NCBI GenBank assembly: GCA_021613375.1
Contig: CM038719.1
Span: forward strand, 5,576,890-5,640,889
Length of the DNA stretch: 64,000 nucleotides
Direction of reading: 5' to 3'
Source of the DNA: Megaleporinus macrocephalus
Lineage: Eukaryota; Chordata; Actinopteri; Characiformes; Anostomidae
The notes under the pieces were generated by a model. The model was not told where the DNA came from, made no database searches, and saw only the letters and a program-made list of their open reading frames with translations. Position 1 is the stretch's first letter; every line of letters starts with the position of its first letter. Positions 23,285-29,235 of the stretch are shown here, in pieces. Made by a program: the position numbers and the translations under genes.

Positions 23285-25922
23285 GGTCGACCAGAGGAGG
23301 GCGGTCACTCTCTCTCTATCCAGGGTCGACCAGAGGAGGACAGTCACTCTCTCTCTATCCAGTGTCGACCAAAGGAGGACGGTCACTCTCTCTCTATCCA
23401 GGACCAGACAGAGGAGGACGGTCACTCTCTCTCTTATCCAGGACCAGACAGAGGAGGACGGTCACTCTCTCTCTATCCAGGACCAGACAGAGGAGGACGG
23501 TCACTCTCTCTCTATCCACGACCAGACGGAGGAGGACGGTCACTCTCTCTCTATCCACGACCAGACAGAGGAGGACGGTCACTCTCTCTCTTATCCACGA
23601 CCAGACAGAGGAGGACGGTCACTCTCTCTCTATCCAGGACCAGACAGAGGAGGACGGTCACTCTCTCTCTTATCCAGGACCAGACGGAGGAGGACGGTCA
23701 CTCTCTCTCTTATCCAGGACCAGACGGAGGAGGACGGTCACTCTCTCTCTATCCAGGACCAGACAGAGGAGGACGGTCACTCTCTCTCTGTCCAGGACCA
23801 AACAGAGGAGGACGGTCACTCTCTCTCTCTTATCCAGGACCAGACGGAGGAGGACGGTCACTCTCTCTCTTATCCAGGACCAGACAGAGGAGGACGGTCA
23901 CTCTCTCTCTATTCGGGGCTAAACAACCAGTTAGTTAACGACTTTAGTTTATTACACTTAACTAAACTACTACTAATCGTCCCGTGCAATAAATTCAATA
24001 CGTCAAATCCGCTTTGCTGCAAATCCAGCAAATGTAGATAAATCACTGCCTTCATACATACTAACACTTTCATTTTATATACTCACTCATTTCTGTTCAT
24101 CACAGTATGTGACGTGCGTTTTTAGTAAATGCCATTCATTATTTCCACAGTCGAAACTAACCTAGACCTGGAGCACTAACACGGGCGTGACACCACCTAC
24201 AGAGTGACGCACGACTACAGAGGTCTATTATCACCATTTGTTGCTTTAGGCCATCTAAAGAGCAGCAGCCCTGCCCTGTCAGACCAAAGCCTCGTCACTG
24301 AATTTCTCTGAGAAGGAACGAAACGGAGAGTGAACAAAACATGCAGCCAGAACTGTCCAGAAACTTCAGAGTACTGACATTTGGTCTCATAAGAACAAAT
24401 ATATTAGGCTTATTAATTTGGGATTTTCATTAGTTATGTGTGTCAGCTAGCTGAGCACCAGCACAGGTGAAAGGCGAGGACACCTTGGAACTATCCAAAC
24501 GTTTGTAGACAATTCAATTGAGCATTTGTGAGGTCAAGCACTGATGTTTGAACATTGCTGTGATGATTTGATTGAGTATTAGTGAGGTCAGGTACTGACG
24601 TTGGAACACTGTTGTGAGAATTTGATTGAATATTACTGAGGACAGATACTCAAGTTGGATGATTAATTCTGAACCACTCCCACTCATCCCAAAGGTACTG
24701 AATGGAGCTCCATCACTCCATAGCCACAATGCTTGGGGGCCTTATACCCCTCTAGATTTGTACAAGCACTGAACTCCTTTGGAGTGTCCCATTCTACTAA
24801 TGTTGAACATTGCTGTGAGGATTTGATTAAGCATTAATAAGGTCAGGCACTGAAGTTGAACATTGCTGTGAGGATTGGACTAAGTATCAGTGAGCTCAAG
24901 GGTACTGATGTTGGATGATCAGTTCTGAAGGTACTGAAAAAGGTATTGAATGGAGCTCCTTCACTCCACTGACCAATGCTGCGGGACCTTATAACCCTCT
25001 AGACTGATACTAGCACTGGACACAGTGACCCTAAGCTCGTGTACAACTTCTTCCATTCTACTAATGTTGGAACATTGCTGTGAGGACTTGACTGAGCATT
25101 AATGAAGTCAGGTACTGAAGTGGGACAATCAGTTCTGAACCACTTCCACTCATCGCAAAGGTACTGAATGGAGCTCCTTCACTCCACAGCCTAATGCTTG
25201 GGGGTCTTATACCCCTCTGGATTTGTACCAGCACTGCACACAGTGACCTCATCAACTGGTCAGCGCTTTTCTATGGAGATTACACATATGATGACCATCT
25301 GGATATTTTCATACCAGTAAAAATCTCAGCTTATTGTTTTCTGAAGGTACCTTCTCATTCGTATTTCCCATTCCACCTTAAACGAGACAGCCTCAGGCGC
25401 CAGAACGTAACTGCTGCACCATTTAAGGTGGAACGGGGTATTCGAATAAGAAGCTTCAGCCACGTCTTTCTTCAGGTTTACGCTTAATAACGGATTACCT
25501 TAAACATAACACATACAAGAGGCTTCACACGTTACATACACATACATATACATATATATATATCAATTAAAATAAAAATAAAACATGTTTCCTCTTTGGT
25601 GCCCATTATGCTAAAATGCTAACTAAAATGGTCGCCAAGCGACACCACATTAAAACTGAACAGGGTTGGAAGCGAGAAGGCCTATTTGTAATCGTCAAAA
25701 TAGTATGTTTTTATAGTATAACGCTTAATTTCGTACATTTACATATATACAAAGCCCATATACTAGCAAATGTGAACATAATGCTGAATAAGGGCTTCGG
25801 TTTAGAAGCTGTGAGCTCACCGTGGCCTCCACCGTCTCCCAACTCTTCGTCTCGGAGCCGGACAGCAGAAAGCTCTTCGTGTTTCCTCTGAAATTCACCT
25901 TCAGGTTGATGTAGAAGTCCAT
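1595..25922 (-). CDS. nbr1: nbr1, autophagy cargo receptor (5' part of gene, 15 coding exons, incomplete)
   Basis: NBR1 is a cytosolic selective-autophagy receptor. It binds ubiquitinated cargo, p62/SQSTM1 (through PB1) and LC3/GABARAP proteins. Fifteen minus-strand exons join in one frame: 25821-25922, 22495-22557, 22345-22363, 22230-22252, 17765-17983, 14831-14908, 14532-14728, 12786-12911, 12019-12222, 9316-9475, 8170-8439, 5927-6058, 4127-4202, 2240-2350 and 1595-1750. All have GT donors and AG acceptors and all phases agree. They encode about 645 residues: PB1 (about 1-85), ZZ finger (about 214-255), basic coiled coil (about 276-320), FW domain (about 360-470) and the conserved segment with [17 protein letters not shown] (about 532-548). 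Vertebrate NBR1 is near 960 residues, so the LIR and UBA exons lie left of the window. Introns range from 92 bp to 4.2 kb and carry most of the transposons listed here. No frameshift or stop was seen. The gene name is based on domain order and near-identical motifs. Whether a fish paralogue (a/b) is meant cannot be told. Confidence 0.93.
1866..1975 (+). repeat. dispersed repeat copy (CTGTTTTTGTTACTGTG family)
   Basis: Shares CAGGCTGTTTTTGTTACTGT and following bases with 10405-10500 and 10640-10790. Unclassified interspersed repeat. Confidence 0.6.
2240..2350 (-). CDS. nbr1: nbr1 coding exon 14: TPCxSPLPHD segment
   Basis: 111 nt encoding (D)[19 protein letters not shown], then [11 protein letters not shown]. 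It aligns with VDVTPCMSPLPHD...EKPGLGQI of vertebrate NBR1. The acceptor is ATGCAG and the donor GTAAGT. It ends in phase 1. Thr/Ser-Pro sites here are candidate kinase targets by family knowledge. Confidence 0.91.
   Translation of the reverse strand: MLLHVYLLCLMMDSFQRNQLWGSSRRRQKPKPSAAF
2544..2614. repeat. (CA)n microsatellite with short (TA) tail
   Basis: About 30 CA units followed by TATATATATA. Pure, so probably polymorphic in length. Confidence 0.97.
2781..3027 (+). mobile_element. tRNA-derived SINE copy, diverged
   Basis: Same family as 8971-9272. It has a head like GTTATGGGCTGAAGG, a B-box-like CGGTTTGATCC, the GCCCCCTAGTGTG block and the tail ACAAACACAAATGCCAAATA. It lies in nbr1 intron 13. 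Confidence 0.75.
3147..3997. mobile_element. complete non-autonomous hAT element, 851 bp
   Basis: Flanked by a perfect 8-bp target duplication GTAAACAC (3139-3146 and 3998-4005). The termini are TAAAGATCG... and ...CCATCTCTA, and both ends are rich in GATCGGCCGATC motifs. No transposase is recognised; open frames inside are short and composition-driven. It lies in nbr1 intron 13. Confidence 0.85.
4127..4202 (-). CDS. nbr1: nbr1 coding exon 13: [13 protein letters not shown] block
   Basis: 76 nt encoding [20 protein letters not shown] and NNTPA. This is almost identical to mammalian NBR1 and is its most conserved stretch between FW and UBA. The acceptor is GCTGCAG and the donor GTAACA. It ends in phase 1. 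Confidence 0.94.
4529..5642 (+). mobile_element. Tc1-like transposon, 1114 bp, inactive
   Basis: Terminal inverted repeats CACTATACTGCCAAAAGT and its complement, flanked by TA duplications (4527-4528 and 5643-5644). Length and ends fit a Tc1/mariner element. It lies in nbr1 intron 12, in the antisense orientation to the gene. Confidence 0.93.
4747..5570 (+). pseudogene. Tc1-like transposase remnant with stops
   Basis: The first frame contains a segment like the Tc1 transposase middle ([14 protein letters not shown], then HRHWTLEQ), and it is stopped after TLEQ. Similarity continues with [10 protein letters not shown] and [10 protein letters not shown], interrupted by several in-frame stops. 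The N-terminal DNA-binding part is degenerate. The element cannot encode a working enzyme. Confidence 0.85.
5927..6058 (-). CDS. nbr1: nbr1 coding exon 12: segment before FELLDINIV block
   Basis: 44 codons ending [13 protein letters not shown], matching the [11 protein letters not shown] of vertebrate NBR1. The acceptor is TCTTTAG and the donor GTGCGC, phase 0 at both ends. The N-terminal part of the exon is charged ([13 protein letters not shown]) and diverged. The following intron holds the Tc1-like element. Confidence 0.91.
6405..6830. repeat. low-complexity T/A-rich tract (TTA/TTTTA)n
   Basis: A long stretch of TTATT and TTTTATT words in nbr1 intron 11. No gene signal. Confidence 0.85.
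6991..7069. repeat. (AT)n(AC)n compound microsatellite
   Basis: About 29 AT units then about 10 AC units. It is bounded on both sides by the 10-mer CCACAGCCTG (6981-6990 and 7068-7077). Confidence 0.97.
7080..7384 (-). mobile_element. teleost tRNA-like interspersed repeat, body
   Basis: On the minus strand it reads CACTGTCTCCTCACAGTAAG, a B-box-like GGATTCCCGG, CCTCCGG...TTTCCTCCCACAGTCCAAAC and CATGCATGTTAGATTG-like blocks. This is a very abundant fish repeat. The head (GGGGCAGCAC) is displaced to about 7986-7997 by the inserted 20-bp array. Confidence 0.8.
7385..7990 (-). repeat. 20-bp minisatellite inside tRNA-like repeat, about 30 copies
   Basis: Unit on minus strand GGTGGTGTAGTGGTTAGTAT with C/T and G/A variants. 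It is a tandem expansion of the first bases of the surrounding repeat. The same unit is expanded at 27563-28850 in the opposite orientation. Confidence 0.95.
8170..8439 (-). CDS. nbr1: nbr1 coding exon 11: rest of FW domain
   Basis: 90 codons beginning [16 protein letters not shown], then [20 protein letters not shown] and [10 protein letters not shown]. These are the third and fourth FW tryptophans and the hallmark block of NBR1/ILRUN proteins. The acceptor is CTGCAG. I end the exon at the strong donor GTACGT (low end 8170). The frame stays open about 60 bp further to a stop, so a shadow frame runs on. An internal GGTGAG is passed because the conserved protein continues through it. Confidence 0.93.
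8971..9272 (+). mobile_element. tRNA-derived SINE, near full length
   Basis: Head GGGCAGTCGTGGGCTGG (A-box-like region), B box GGTTCGATCCC at about 9024-9034, GAGCAAGACACCTAACCCC, GCCCCCTAGT, GGTGTTTCACTG and tail TGTGTGCAAACACAAGTGGC. Pol III-type promoter layout. It lies in nbr1 intron 10, antisense to the gene. Confidence 0.88.
9316..9475 (-). CDS. nbr1: nbr1 coding exon 10: start of FW (four-tryptophan) domain
   Basis: 160 nt with [20 protein letters not shown], then KYWKMKNSG and MSWSSETK. This carries the first two signature tryptophans of the NBR1 central (FW) domain, an Ig-like fold shared with ILRUN. The acceptor is CTACAG and the donor GTATAA; it ends in phase 0. DENLPDG is nearly invariant in NBR1. 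Confidence 0.93.
9627..10306 (+). repeat. 33-bp minisatellite grown inside a SINE, about 19 copies
   Basis: The unit starts GGCCCCCTAGTGTGCGTATG and ends GGTTGTTTCAC. Bases 9627-9643 are a SINE head (AGTCGTGGACTGG) and the last unit runs into the SINE tail (GTGGGTGTTTCACTGCACGG). So the array replaces the SINE interior by repeating its CCCCCTAGTGTG...GTTTCAC piece. Frames of 80-116 codons here are by-products. Confidence 0.9.
10405..10790 (+). repeat. two adjacent copies of a dispersed repeat
   Basis: Copies at about 10405-10500 and 10640-10790 share TGTTACTGTGCCTTTAAGAC and a TGTAAAT segment. A third copy is at 1866. Unclassified. Confidence 0.6.
10900..11817. mobile_element. candidate DNA element with 16-bp perfect terminal inverted repeats
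   Basis: TTTGTGTTAGAACTTC at 10900-10915 and its exact reverse complement at 11802-11817. The interior has a 4-copy repeat of about 45 bp near 11005-11180 (GTGGGTGGGTGATATGAGA). No clear target duplication and no transposase were recognised, so the superfamily is unknown. It lies in nbr1 intron 9. Confidence 0.5.
12019..12222 (-). CDS. nbr1: nbr1 coding exon 9: basic coiled coil
   Basis: 204 nt. The segment [20 protein letters not shown] is a highly charged heptad-like helix aligning with the KAEKQRLRAEKKQRKAEVKE coiled coil of vertebrate NBR1, which self-associates the receptor. A Ser/Pro linker follows (SSSPVLLQP). The acceptor is TTTCAG. The donor GTATGT is preferred because it alone keeps exon 10 in frame. 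Confidence 0.92.
12786..12911 (-). CDS. nbr1: nbr1 coding exon 8: second half of ZZ zinc finger
   Basis: 126 nt encoding (S)[20 protein letters not shown] and a Pro-rich tail. The Cys and His ligands of the ZZ fold are all present across exons 7-8 (CxxC, CxxC, CxxC, HxxxH). In NBR1 this domain takes part in cargo and N-degron-type interactions (family knowledge). The acceptor is CTCCCAG and the donor GTGGGC. The exon ends in phase 2. It is short because the first cysteines lie in exon 7. Confidence 0.9.
13150..13689. mobile_element. hAT-like non-autonomous element, 540 bp
   Basis: Ends TAGGGCTG and CAGCCCTA. The interior 13430-13680 is nearly identical to 18540-18810 in the larger hAT element. 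No matching 8-bp target duplication was found. It lies in nbr1 intron 7. Confidence 0.7.
14532..14728 (-). CDS. nbr1: nbr1 coding exon 7: helix and first half of ZZ finger
   Basis: 197 nt starting [17 protein letters not shown] (an amphipathic helix), then a Ser/Pro-rich stretch, then the start of the ZZ finger: ACSSC and YQC. These supply the first CxxC pair and one further ligand. The acceptor is CTTCAG and the donor GTGAGA. It ends in phase 2 (AG), completed as Ser by exon 8. Two other open frames over this exon are shadows. Confidence 0.92.
14831..14908 (-). CDS. nbr1: nbr1 coding exon 6: PPxWFTSY linker
   Basis: 26 codons (143-168) containing [13 protein letters not shown], matching the conserved PPDWFTSYLE stretch of vertebrate NBR1. 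The acceptor is TTTTTAAG and the donor GTAGAG, phase 0 at both ends. A 102-bp intron separates it from exon 7. Confidence 0.93.
15280..17490 (+). repeat. 2.2-kb VNTR in nbr1 intron 5
   Basis: Units are built from CTATCTATC plus TCCCAGTATAACTGTATTAC, about 32-40 bp. From about 16860 onward a shorter, more uniform unit (about 26-30 bp, CCCTCCCTGTATAACTGTTT with CTAT repeats) takes over. Two sub-blocks of different homogeneity suggest two rounds of expansion. Confidence 0.95.
17765..17983 (-). CDS. nbr1: nbr1 coding exon 5: end of PB1 and linker
   Basis: 73 codons (residues 70-142) starting [15 protein letters not shown], the last PB1 strand, then a low-complexity Pro/Gly-rich linker with [13 protein letters not shown]. 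The acceptor is CCCACAG and the donor GTAAGA; both ends are phase 0. The linker is poorly conserved between fish and mammals, as expected. The 3' side abuts the 2.2-kb VNTR of the next intron within about 280 bp. Confidence 0.92.
18198..19341. mobile_element. complete non-autonomous hAT element, 1144 bp
   Basis: Perfect 8-bp target duplication ATCTCACA (18190-18197 and 19342-19349). The termini are TAGGGCTGGACGATA and its imperfect complement TATCGCCCAGCTCTA. The interior shares about 270 bp with 13150-13689 and holds a (GT)n near 19107-19132. No transposase. It lies in nbr1 intron 4. Confidence 0.9.
19578..19672 (+). repeat. fragment of a common teleost repeat (CCATCCATCCATTATC)
   Basis: Starts CCATCCATCCATCCATTATC and continues CTTTATCCCGCTACTCGGGG, a fragment type common in fish genomes. 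Confidence 0.65.
20379..20794. mobile_element. MITE-like element, about 416 bp
   Basis: Imperfect terminal inverted repeats: GTGTCTGAAATCACCTACT at the left and the complement of GCGTCAGAAATCGCCTACT at the right. The interior contains repeated CCTACTAGT-type words. No target duplication was identified. An 83-codon frame inside is not supported as a gene. Confidence 0.5.
21090..21740 (+). repeat. 43-bp minisatellite, about 15 copies
   Basis: The unit contains GGTGTTGCTAGGTTATCACT and ATCCCAGGTGGTTGGTAA. It lies in nbr1 intron 4 and decays towards the right end. Confidence 0.93.
21741..22010. repeat. A/T-rich simple repeat with inverted segments
   Basis: Repeats of ATTAATATTAGAAGCTACTA in both directions (for example around 21880-21910), so it can form hairpins. 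Confidence 0.75.
22230..22252 (-). CDS. nbr1: nbr1 coding exon 4: 23-nt microexon in PB1
   Basis: 23 nt encoding the rest of the split codon and EYEEALK, a conserved PB1 helix of NBR1. The acceptor is TTTTCAG and the donor GTAAAT, and the exon ends in phase 0. The split codon reads as Leu where mammals have Gly. A 4.2-kb repeat-filled intron follows. Confidence 0.87.
22345..22363 (-). CDS. nbr1: nbr1 coding exon 3: 19-nt microexon in PB1
   Basis: Only 19 nt: VSINSQ plus the first base of the next codon. The acceptor is TTTTAG and the donor GTGAGT. VSINSQ matches the residues after DEENEE in vertebrate NBR1 exactly. The flanking introns are short (131 and 92 bp). Exon 3 plus exon 4 is 42 nt, so the pair restores phase 0. 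Confidence 0.85.
22495..22557 (-). CDS. nbr1: nbr1 coding exon 2: PB1 middle with OPCA start
   Basis: Twenty-one codons (residues 35-55), [20 protein letters not shown] plus E. The acceptor is CGCAG and the donor GTGAGT; both borders are phase 0. YYDEENEE is the acidic OPCA motif through which NBR1 PB1 binds the basic face of p62 PB1. Reading through the donor gives a false longer frame, so the splice site decides the end. Confidence 0.93.
22690..23029 (+). mobile_element. head of interspersed repeat, second copy
   Basis: Shares ACAGTAGAGCC, CTCTCACTCTGACAGAGAAC and CAAACTCTACATCACTAC with 610-700. Its downstream part is replaced by the array at 23030-23915. Confidence 0.65.
23030..23915 (+). 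repeat. 39/40-bp minisatellite plus (CTGT)n and (CT)n, inside an interspersed repeat
   Basis: Units are CAGAGGAGGACGGTCACTCT followed by CTCTCTATCCAGGACCAGA. The first copies read GGGGTCGACCAGAGGAGGAC, matching the interspersed repeat at 1067-1085. A CTGT microsatellite runs from about 23108 to 23172. Frames of more than 340 codons here are repeat artefacts. It lies in nbr1 intron 1. Confidence 0.93.
24337..25250 (+). repeat. diverged repeat block in nbr1 intron 1
   Basis: Starts with ATGCAGCCAGAACTGTCCAG, which recurs at 26212. It is followed by diverged copies of the GTACTGATGTTGAACATTGC unit. Three copies of a longer segment (GGTACTGAATGGAGCTCC ... GCACTG) occur near 24693, 24945 and 25160. 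Confidence 0.8.
25821..25922 (-). CDS. nbr1: nbr1 coding exon 1: start codon and first half of PB1
   Basis: Residues 1-34, beginning [20 protein letters not shown]. The ATG sits in a near-ideal Kozak context (GCAGCCATGG). The donor is GTGAGC and the exon ends in phase 0. This is the first beta hairpin of the PB1 domain, aligned with the VTLNVTFKNEIQSFLV-type start of vertebrate NBR1. The basic lysine cluster that would make a PB1 able to polymerise is not obvious, which fits NBR1 acting as an end-capping partner of p62 filaments (family knowledge). Confidence 0.93.
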
Positions 25923-26140
25923 GGCTGCTAAACACGGCGAGTTACAGGCTGCATAGATGATTTATCGCGGTTTACGGGTGAAATCTCGACGGCACGGCCT
26001 TGTGCTGTTTAGCCACGGTGGCTAATCTGATCCGTGTGTCTGTGTTTACATCAGCTGTGTGGCCACGCCCACCGAGTGACGCACACGGAACGTTGCGCGA
26101 TAATACAGTGTTTTTTTATATCGCTCGATATTTTTTTGGC
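25923..26140 (-). promoter_or_regulatory. nbr1: likely nbr1 5' UTR and core promoter
   Basis: A CpG-containing stretch directly upstream of the start codon in otherwise AT-rich DNA. It holds a GC-box-like CCACGCCC (26063-26070) and TGACGCAC (26077-26084), with no TATA box at a useful distance. The real transcription start is unknown. TATGCAG at about 25947-25953 could also be a 3' splice site of a 5' UTR intron. Confidence 0.55.
25928..25954 (-). promoter_or_regulatory. possible 8-codon upstream open reading frame
   Basis: ATG CAG CCT ... TAG, ending 5 bases before the nbr1 start codon. It acts only if transcription starts upstream and this stretch is not spliced out. Confidence 0.35.
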
Positions 26141-26176
26141 TCGATATTAATTTTTAGTTAATATTGTAAGAAATTT

Positions 26177-27013
26177 GCGAGCATGTTATTGATCAGCTCT
26201 ATTATGGACAATATGCAGCCAGAACTGTCCAGAAACTTCAAAGTACTGGTATTTGGTCTCATAAGAACAAGAATATTTGGCTCATTAATTTAATGAAATA
26301 TTTTCATTAATTTGGTGTGTCAGCTAGCTGAGCAGCAGCACAGGTGAAAGGTGATGACACCAACTGTCCAAACGTTTGTAGACAATTTAATTTAGCATTT
26401 GTGAGGTCAAGCACTGATGTTTGAACATTGCTGTGAGGATTTGATTGAGTATTAGTGAGGTCAGGTACTGATGTTGAATATTGCTGTGAGGATTTGATTG
26501 AGTATTAGTGAGGTCAGGTACTGATGTTGAACATTGCTGTGAGGATTTGATTGAGTATTGGTGAGGTCAGGTACTGATGTTGAACATTGCTGTGAGGATT
26601 TGATTCAGTATTAGTGAGGTCAGGTACTGATGTTGAACATTGCTGTGAGGATTTGATTGAGTGTTAGTGAGATCTGGTACTGATGTTGGAACATTGCTGT
26701 GAGGATTTGATTCAGTATTAGTGAGGTCAGGTACTGATGTTGAACATTGCTGTGAGGATTTGATTGAGTGTTAGTGAGGTCTGGTACTGATGTTGAACAT
26801 TGCTCTGAGGATTTGATTCAGTATTAGTAAGGTCAGGTACTGATGTTGAACATTGCTGTGAGGATTTGATTGAGTGTTAGTGAGGTCAGGTACTGATGTT
26901 GAATATTGCTGTGAGGATTTGATTGAGTGTTAGTGAGGTCAGGTACTGATGTTGAACATTGCTGTAAGGATTTGATTGAGTATGCGAGCATGTTATTGAT
27001 CAGATCTATTATG
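26177..27013. repeat. 777-bp block between 30-bp direct repeats, with 53-bp minisatellite
   Basis: GCGAGCATGTTATTGATCAG plus TCTATTATG-type bases stand at 26177-26206 and 26984-27013 with one mismatch. The block opens with a copy of 24337-24560. It continues as about 11 copies of a 53-bp unit (GTACTGATGTTGAACATTGC ... TTAGTGAGGTCAG) from about 26405 to 26980. Confidence 0.9.
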
Positions 27014-27562
27014 TCCGGTGTATTAGCTGACGCTGCTTGGCTGCATTAAAGGGAAATTCCACCCAAATCTTGACAATTTTTTTTATTCTTCAGGATCAGA
27101 ATTGAGACCAGGGACAGCCACCAGGGGAAGACCAGGGGAAACCACCACGTCTACAACGCAAATATAGCCATTTTAATTACTATGTAAACCACCAACGAAC
27201 CTCTGAAGTGTCTTCTGAAGTGTTATATGCTAGATGATGGTAAAATAACGGATTTAAAAAAAAAATGGAGACGGGTTTGTCTTAGCATGTTTATACACTC
27301 CTCAAGCATGGAAAGGTACAAAAAAGTTAATTTTAAGACGAAACCTGAAATCTCAAACCTATTCTAAACAACATCTCAGATGTTGTATTCATAACCATTT
27401 AATGTAATAAAAAAATGTGAGAGAACTTTTAGAGGTGGACGTCTGGTTCCATTCACCACCAGTGTGAACAGTACTAGCTCATAACAAAGCACTTCACACC
27501 AAACCACTTTATGACATGATGTTGTTGCATGTGTTGGGTAATAATAATAATAATAATAAATA
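27014..27562. other. unannotated intergenic stretch
   Basis: Nothing recognised except a short (AAT)n at 27540-27558. No supported open frame. Confidence 0.6.
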
Positions 27563-28850
27563 GGGCAGCACGGTGGTGTAGTGGTTAGTATGGTGGTGTA
27601 GTGGTTAGTATGGTGGTGTAGTGGTTAGTACGGTGGTGTAGTGGTTAGTATGGTGGTGCAGTGGTCAGTACGATGGTGTAGTGGTTAGTATGGTGGTGTA
27701 GTGGTCAGTACGGTGGTGTAGTGGTCAGTACGGTGGTGTAGTGGTTAGTATGGTGGTGTAGTGGTTAGTATGGTGGTGTAGTGGTTAGTATGGTGTTGTA
27801 GTGGTTAGTATGGTGGTGTAGTGGTTAGTACGGTGGTGTAGTGTTTAGTATGGTGGTGTAGTGGTTAGTATGGTGGTGTAGTGGTTAGTACGGTGTTGTA
27901 GTGGTTAGTATGGTGGTGTAGTGGTTAGTACGGTGGTGTAGTGGTTAGTACGGTGGTGTAGTGGTCAGTACGGTGATGTAGTGGTCAGTATGGTGGTGTA
28001 GTGGTTAGTATGGTGATGTAGTGGTCAGTATGGTGGTGTAGTGGTTAGTGTGGTGGTGTAGTGGTTAGTATGGTGGTGTAGTGGTTAGTATGGTGATGTA
28101 GTGGTTAGTATGGTGGTGTAGTGGTCAGTATGGTGATGTAGTGGTCAGTATGGTGGTGTAGTGGTTAGTGTGGTGGTGTAGTGGTTAGTATGGTGGTGTA
28201 GTGGTTAGTACAGTGGTGTAGTGGTTATTATGGTGGTGTAGTGGTTAGTATGGTGGTGTAGTGGTCAGTAAGGTGGTGTAGTGGTCAGTATGGTGGTGTA
28301 GTGGTTAGTGTGGTGGTGTAGTGGTTAGTATGGTGGTGTAGTGGTTAGTACGGTGGTGTAGTGGTCAGTATGGTGGTGTAGTGGTTAGTATGGTGGTGTA
28401 GTGGTTAGTATGGTGGTGTAGTGGTTAGTATGGTGGTGTAGTGGTTAGTATGGTGGTGTAGTGGTTAGTACGGTGGTGTAGTGGTTAGTGTGGTGGTGTA
28501 GTGGTTAGTATGGTGGTGTAGTGGTTAGTATGGTGGTGTAGTGGTTAGTATGGTGGTGTAGTGGTTAGTATGGTGGTGTAGTGGTTAGTACGGTGGTGTA
28601 GTGGTTAGTATGGTGGTGTAGTGGTTAGTATGGTGGTGTAGTGGTTAGTATGGTGGTGTAGTGGTTAGTATGGTGGTGTAGTGGTCAGTATGGTGGTGTA
28701 GTGGTTAGTGTGGTGGTGTAGTGGTTAGTATGGTGGTGTAGTGGTTAGTACGGTGGTGTAGTGGTCAGTACGGTGGTGTAGTGGTCAGTATGGTGGTGTA
28801 GTGGTTAGTATGGTGGTGTAGTGGTCAGTATGGTGGTGTAGTGGTCAGCA
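27563..28850 (+). repeat. 20-bp minisatellite inside tRNA-like repeat, about 64 copies
   Basis: Follows the head AGGGCAGCAC and repeats GGTGGTGTAGTGGTTAGTAT with C/T and A/G variants in near-perfect 20-bp register. It is the reverse complement of the array at 7385-7990. Confidence 0.97.
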
Positions 28851-29080
28851 CTGTCTCCTCACAGTAAGATCATCTGGGTTGGATTCCCGGTCCGGGTGGT
28901 TCTGTGTGGAGTGTGTATGTTCTCTCTGTGTTTGAGTGGCTTCCTCCAGGTACTCCGGTTTCCTCCCACAGTCCAAACACATGCATGTTAGATTAATCAC
29001 TCACTCTAAACTGCCCGTAGGTGTGAATGTGTGTTGACCATGCGATACACTGGCAACCTGTTCATAGGTGTCCTACTGGG
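28851..29080 (+). mobile_element. body of teleost tRNA-like interspersed repeat
   Basis: CACTGTCTCCTCACAGTAAG, GGTTGGATTCCCGG (B-box-like), TCCGGTTTCCTCCCACAGTC, CATGCATGTTAGATTAATCA and CTGCCCGTAGGTGTGAATGT. Same family as 7080-7384. Confidence 0.8.
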
Positions 29081-29142
29081 CATCAAATGGAACCCATTAA
29101 GACAATTTACCTTGTTATCCTAATGGTTGCATGTGTTTTAAA

Positions 29143-29234
29143 CACTGTAAACATGGATTTCATGTAATTCCACCTCATTACCTGATGAGGGCAGCAAATA
29201 CAAGCTGTAGGCCAAATGCAGTTCTACCGCTCAG
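29143..29234 (+). repeat. left flank copy of array-bounding repeat
   Basis: TAAACATGGATTTCATGTAA, CCACCTCATTACCTGATGAG and GGGCAGCAAATACAAGCTG. A similar copy stands right of the array at 47072-47168. Confidence 0.85.
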
Positions 29235-29235
29235 T

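Noticed and set aside
22892..24041. Frames of about 346-348 codons rich in SLSLS/RTVTL
   Set aside because: Translation of CT-rich microsatellite and the 39/40-bp minisatellite.
28857..28905. tRNA gene call from a B-box-like GGTTGGATTCC
   Set aside because: Part of an abundant tRNA-like interspersed repeat; a full cloverleaf is not evident. The same holds for the SINE B box at about 9024.
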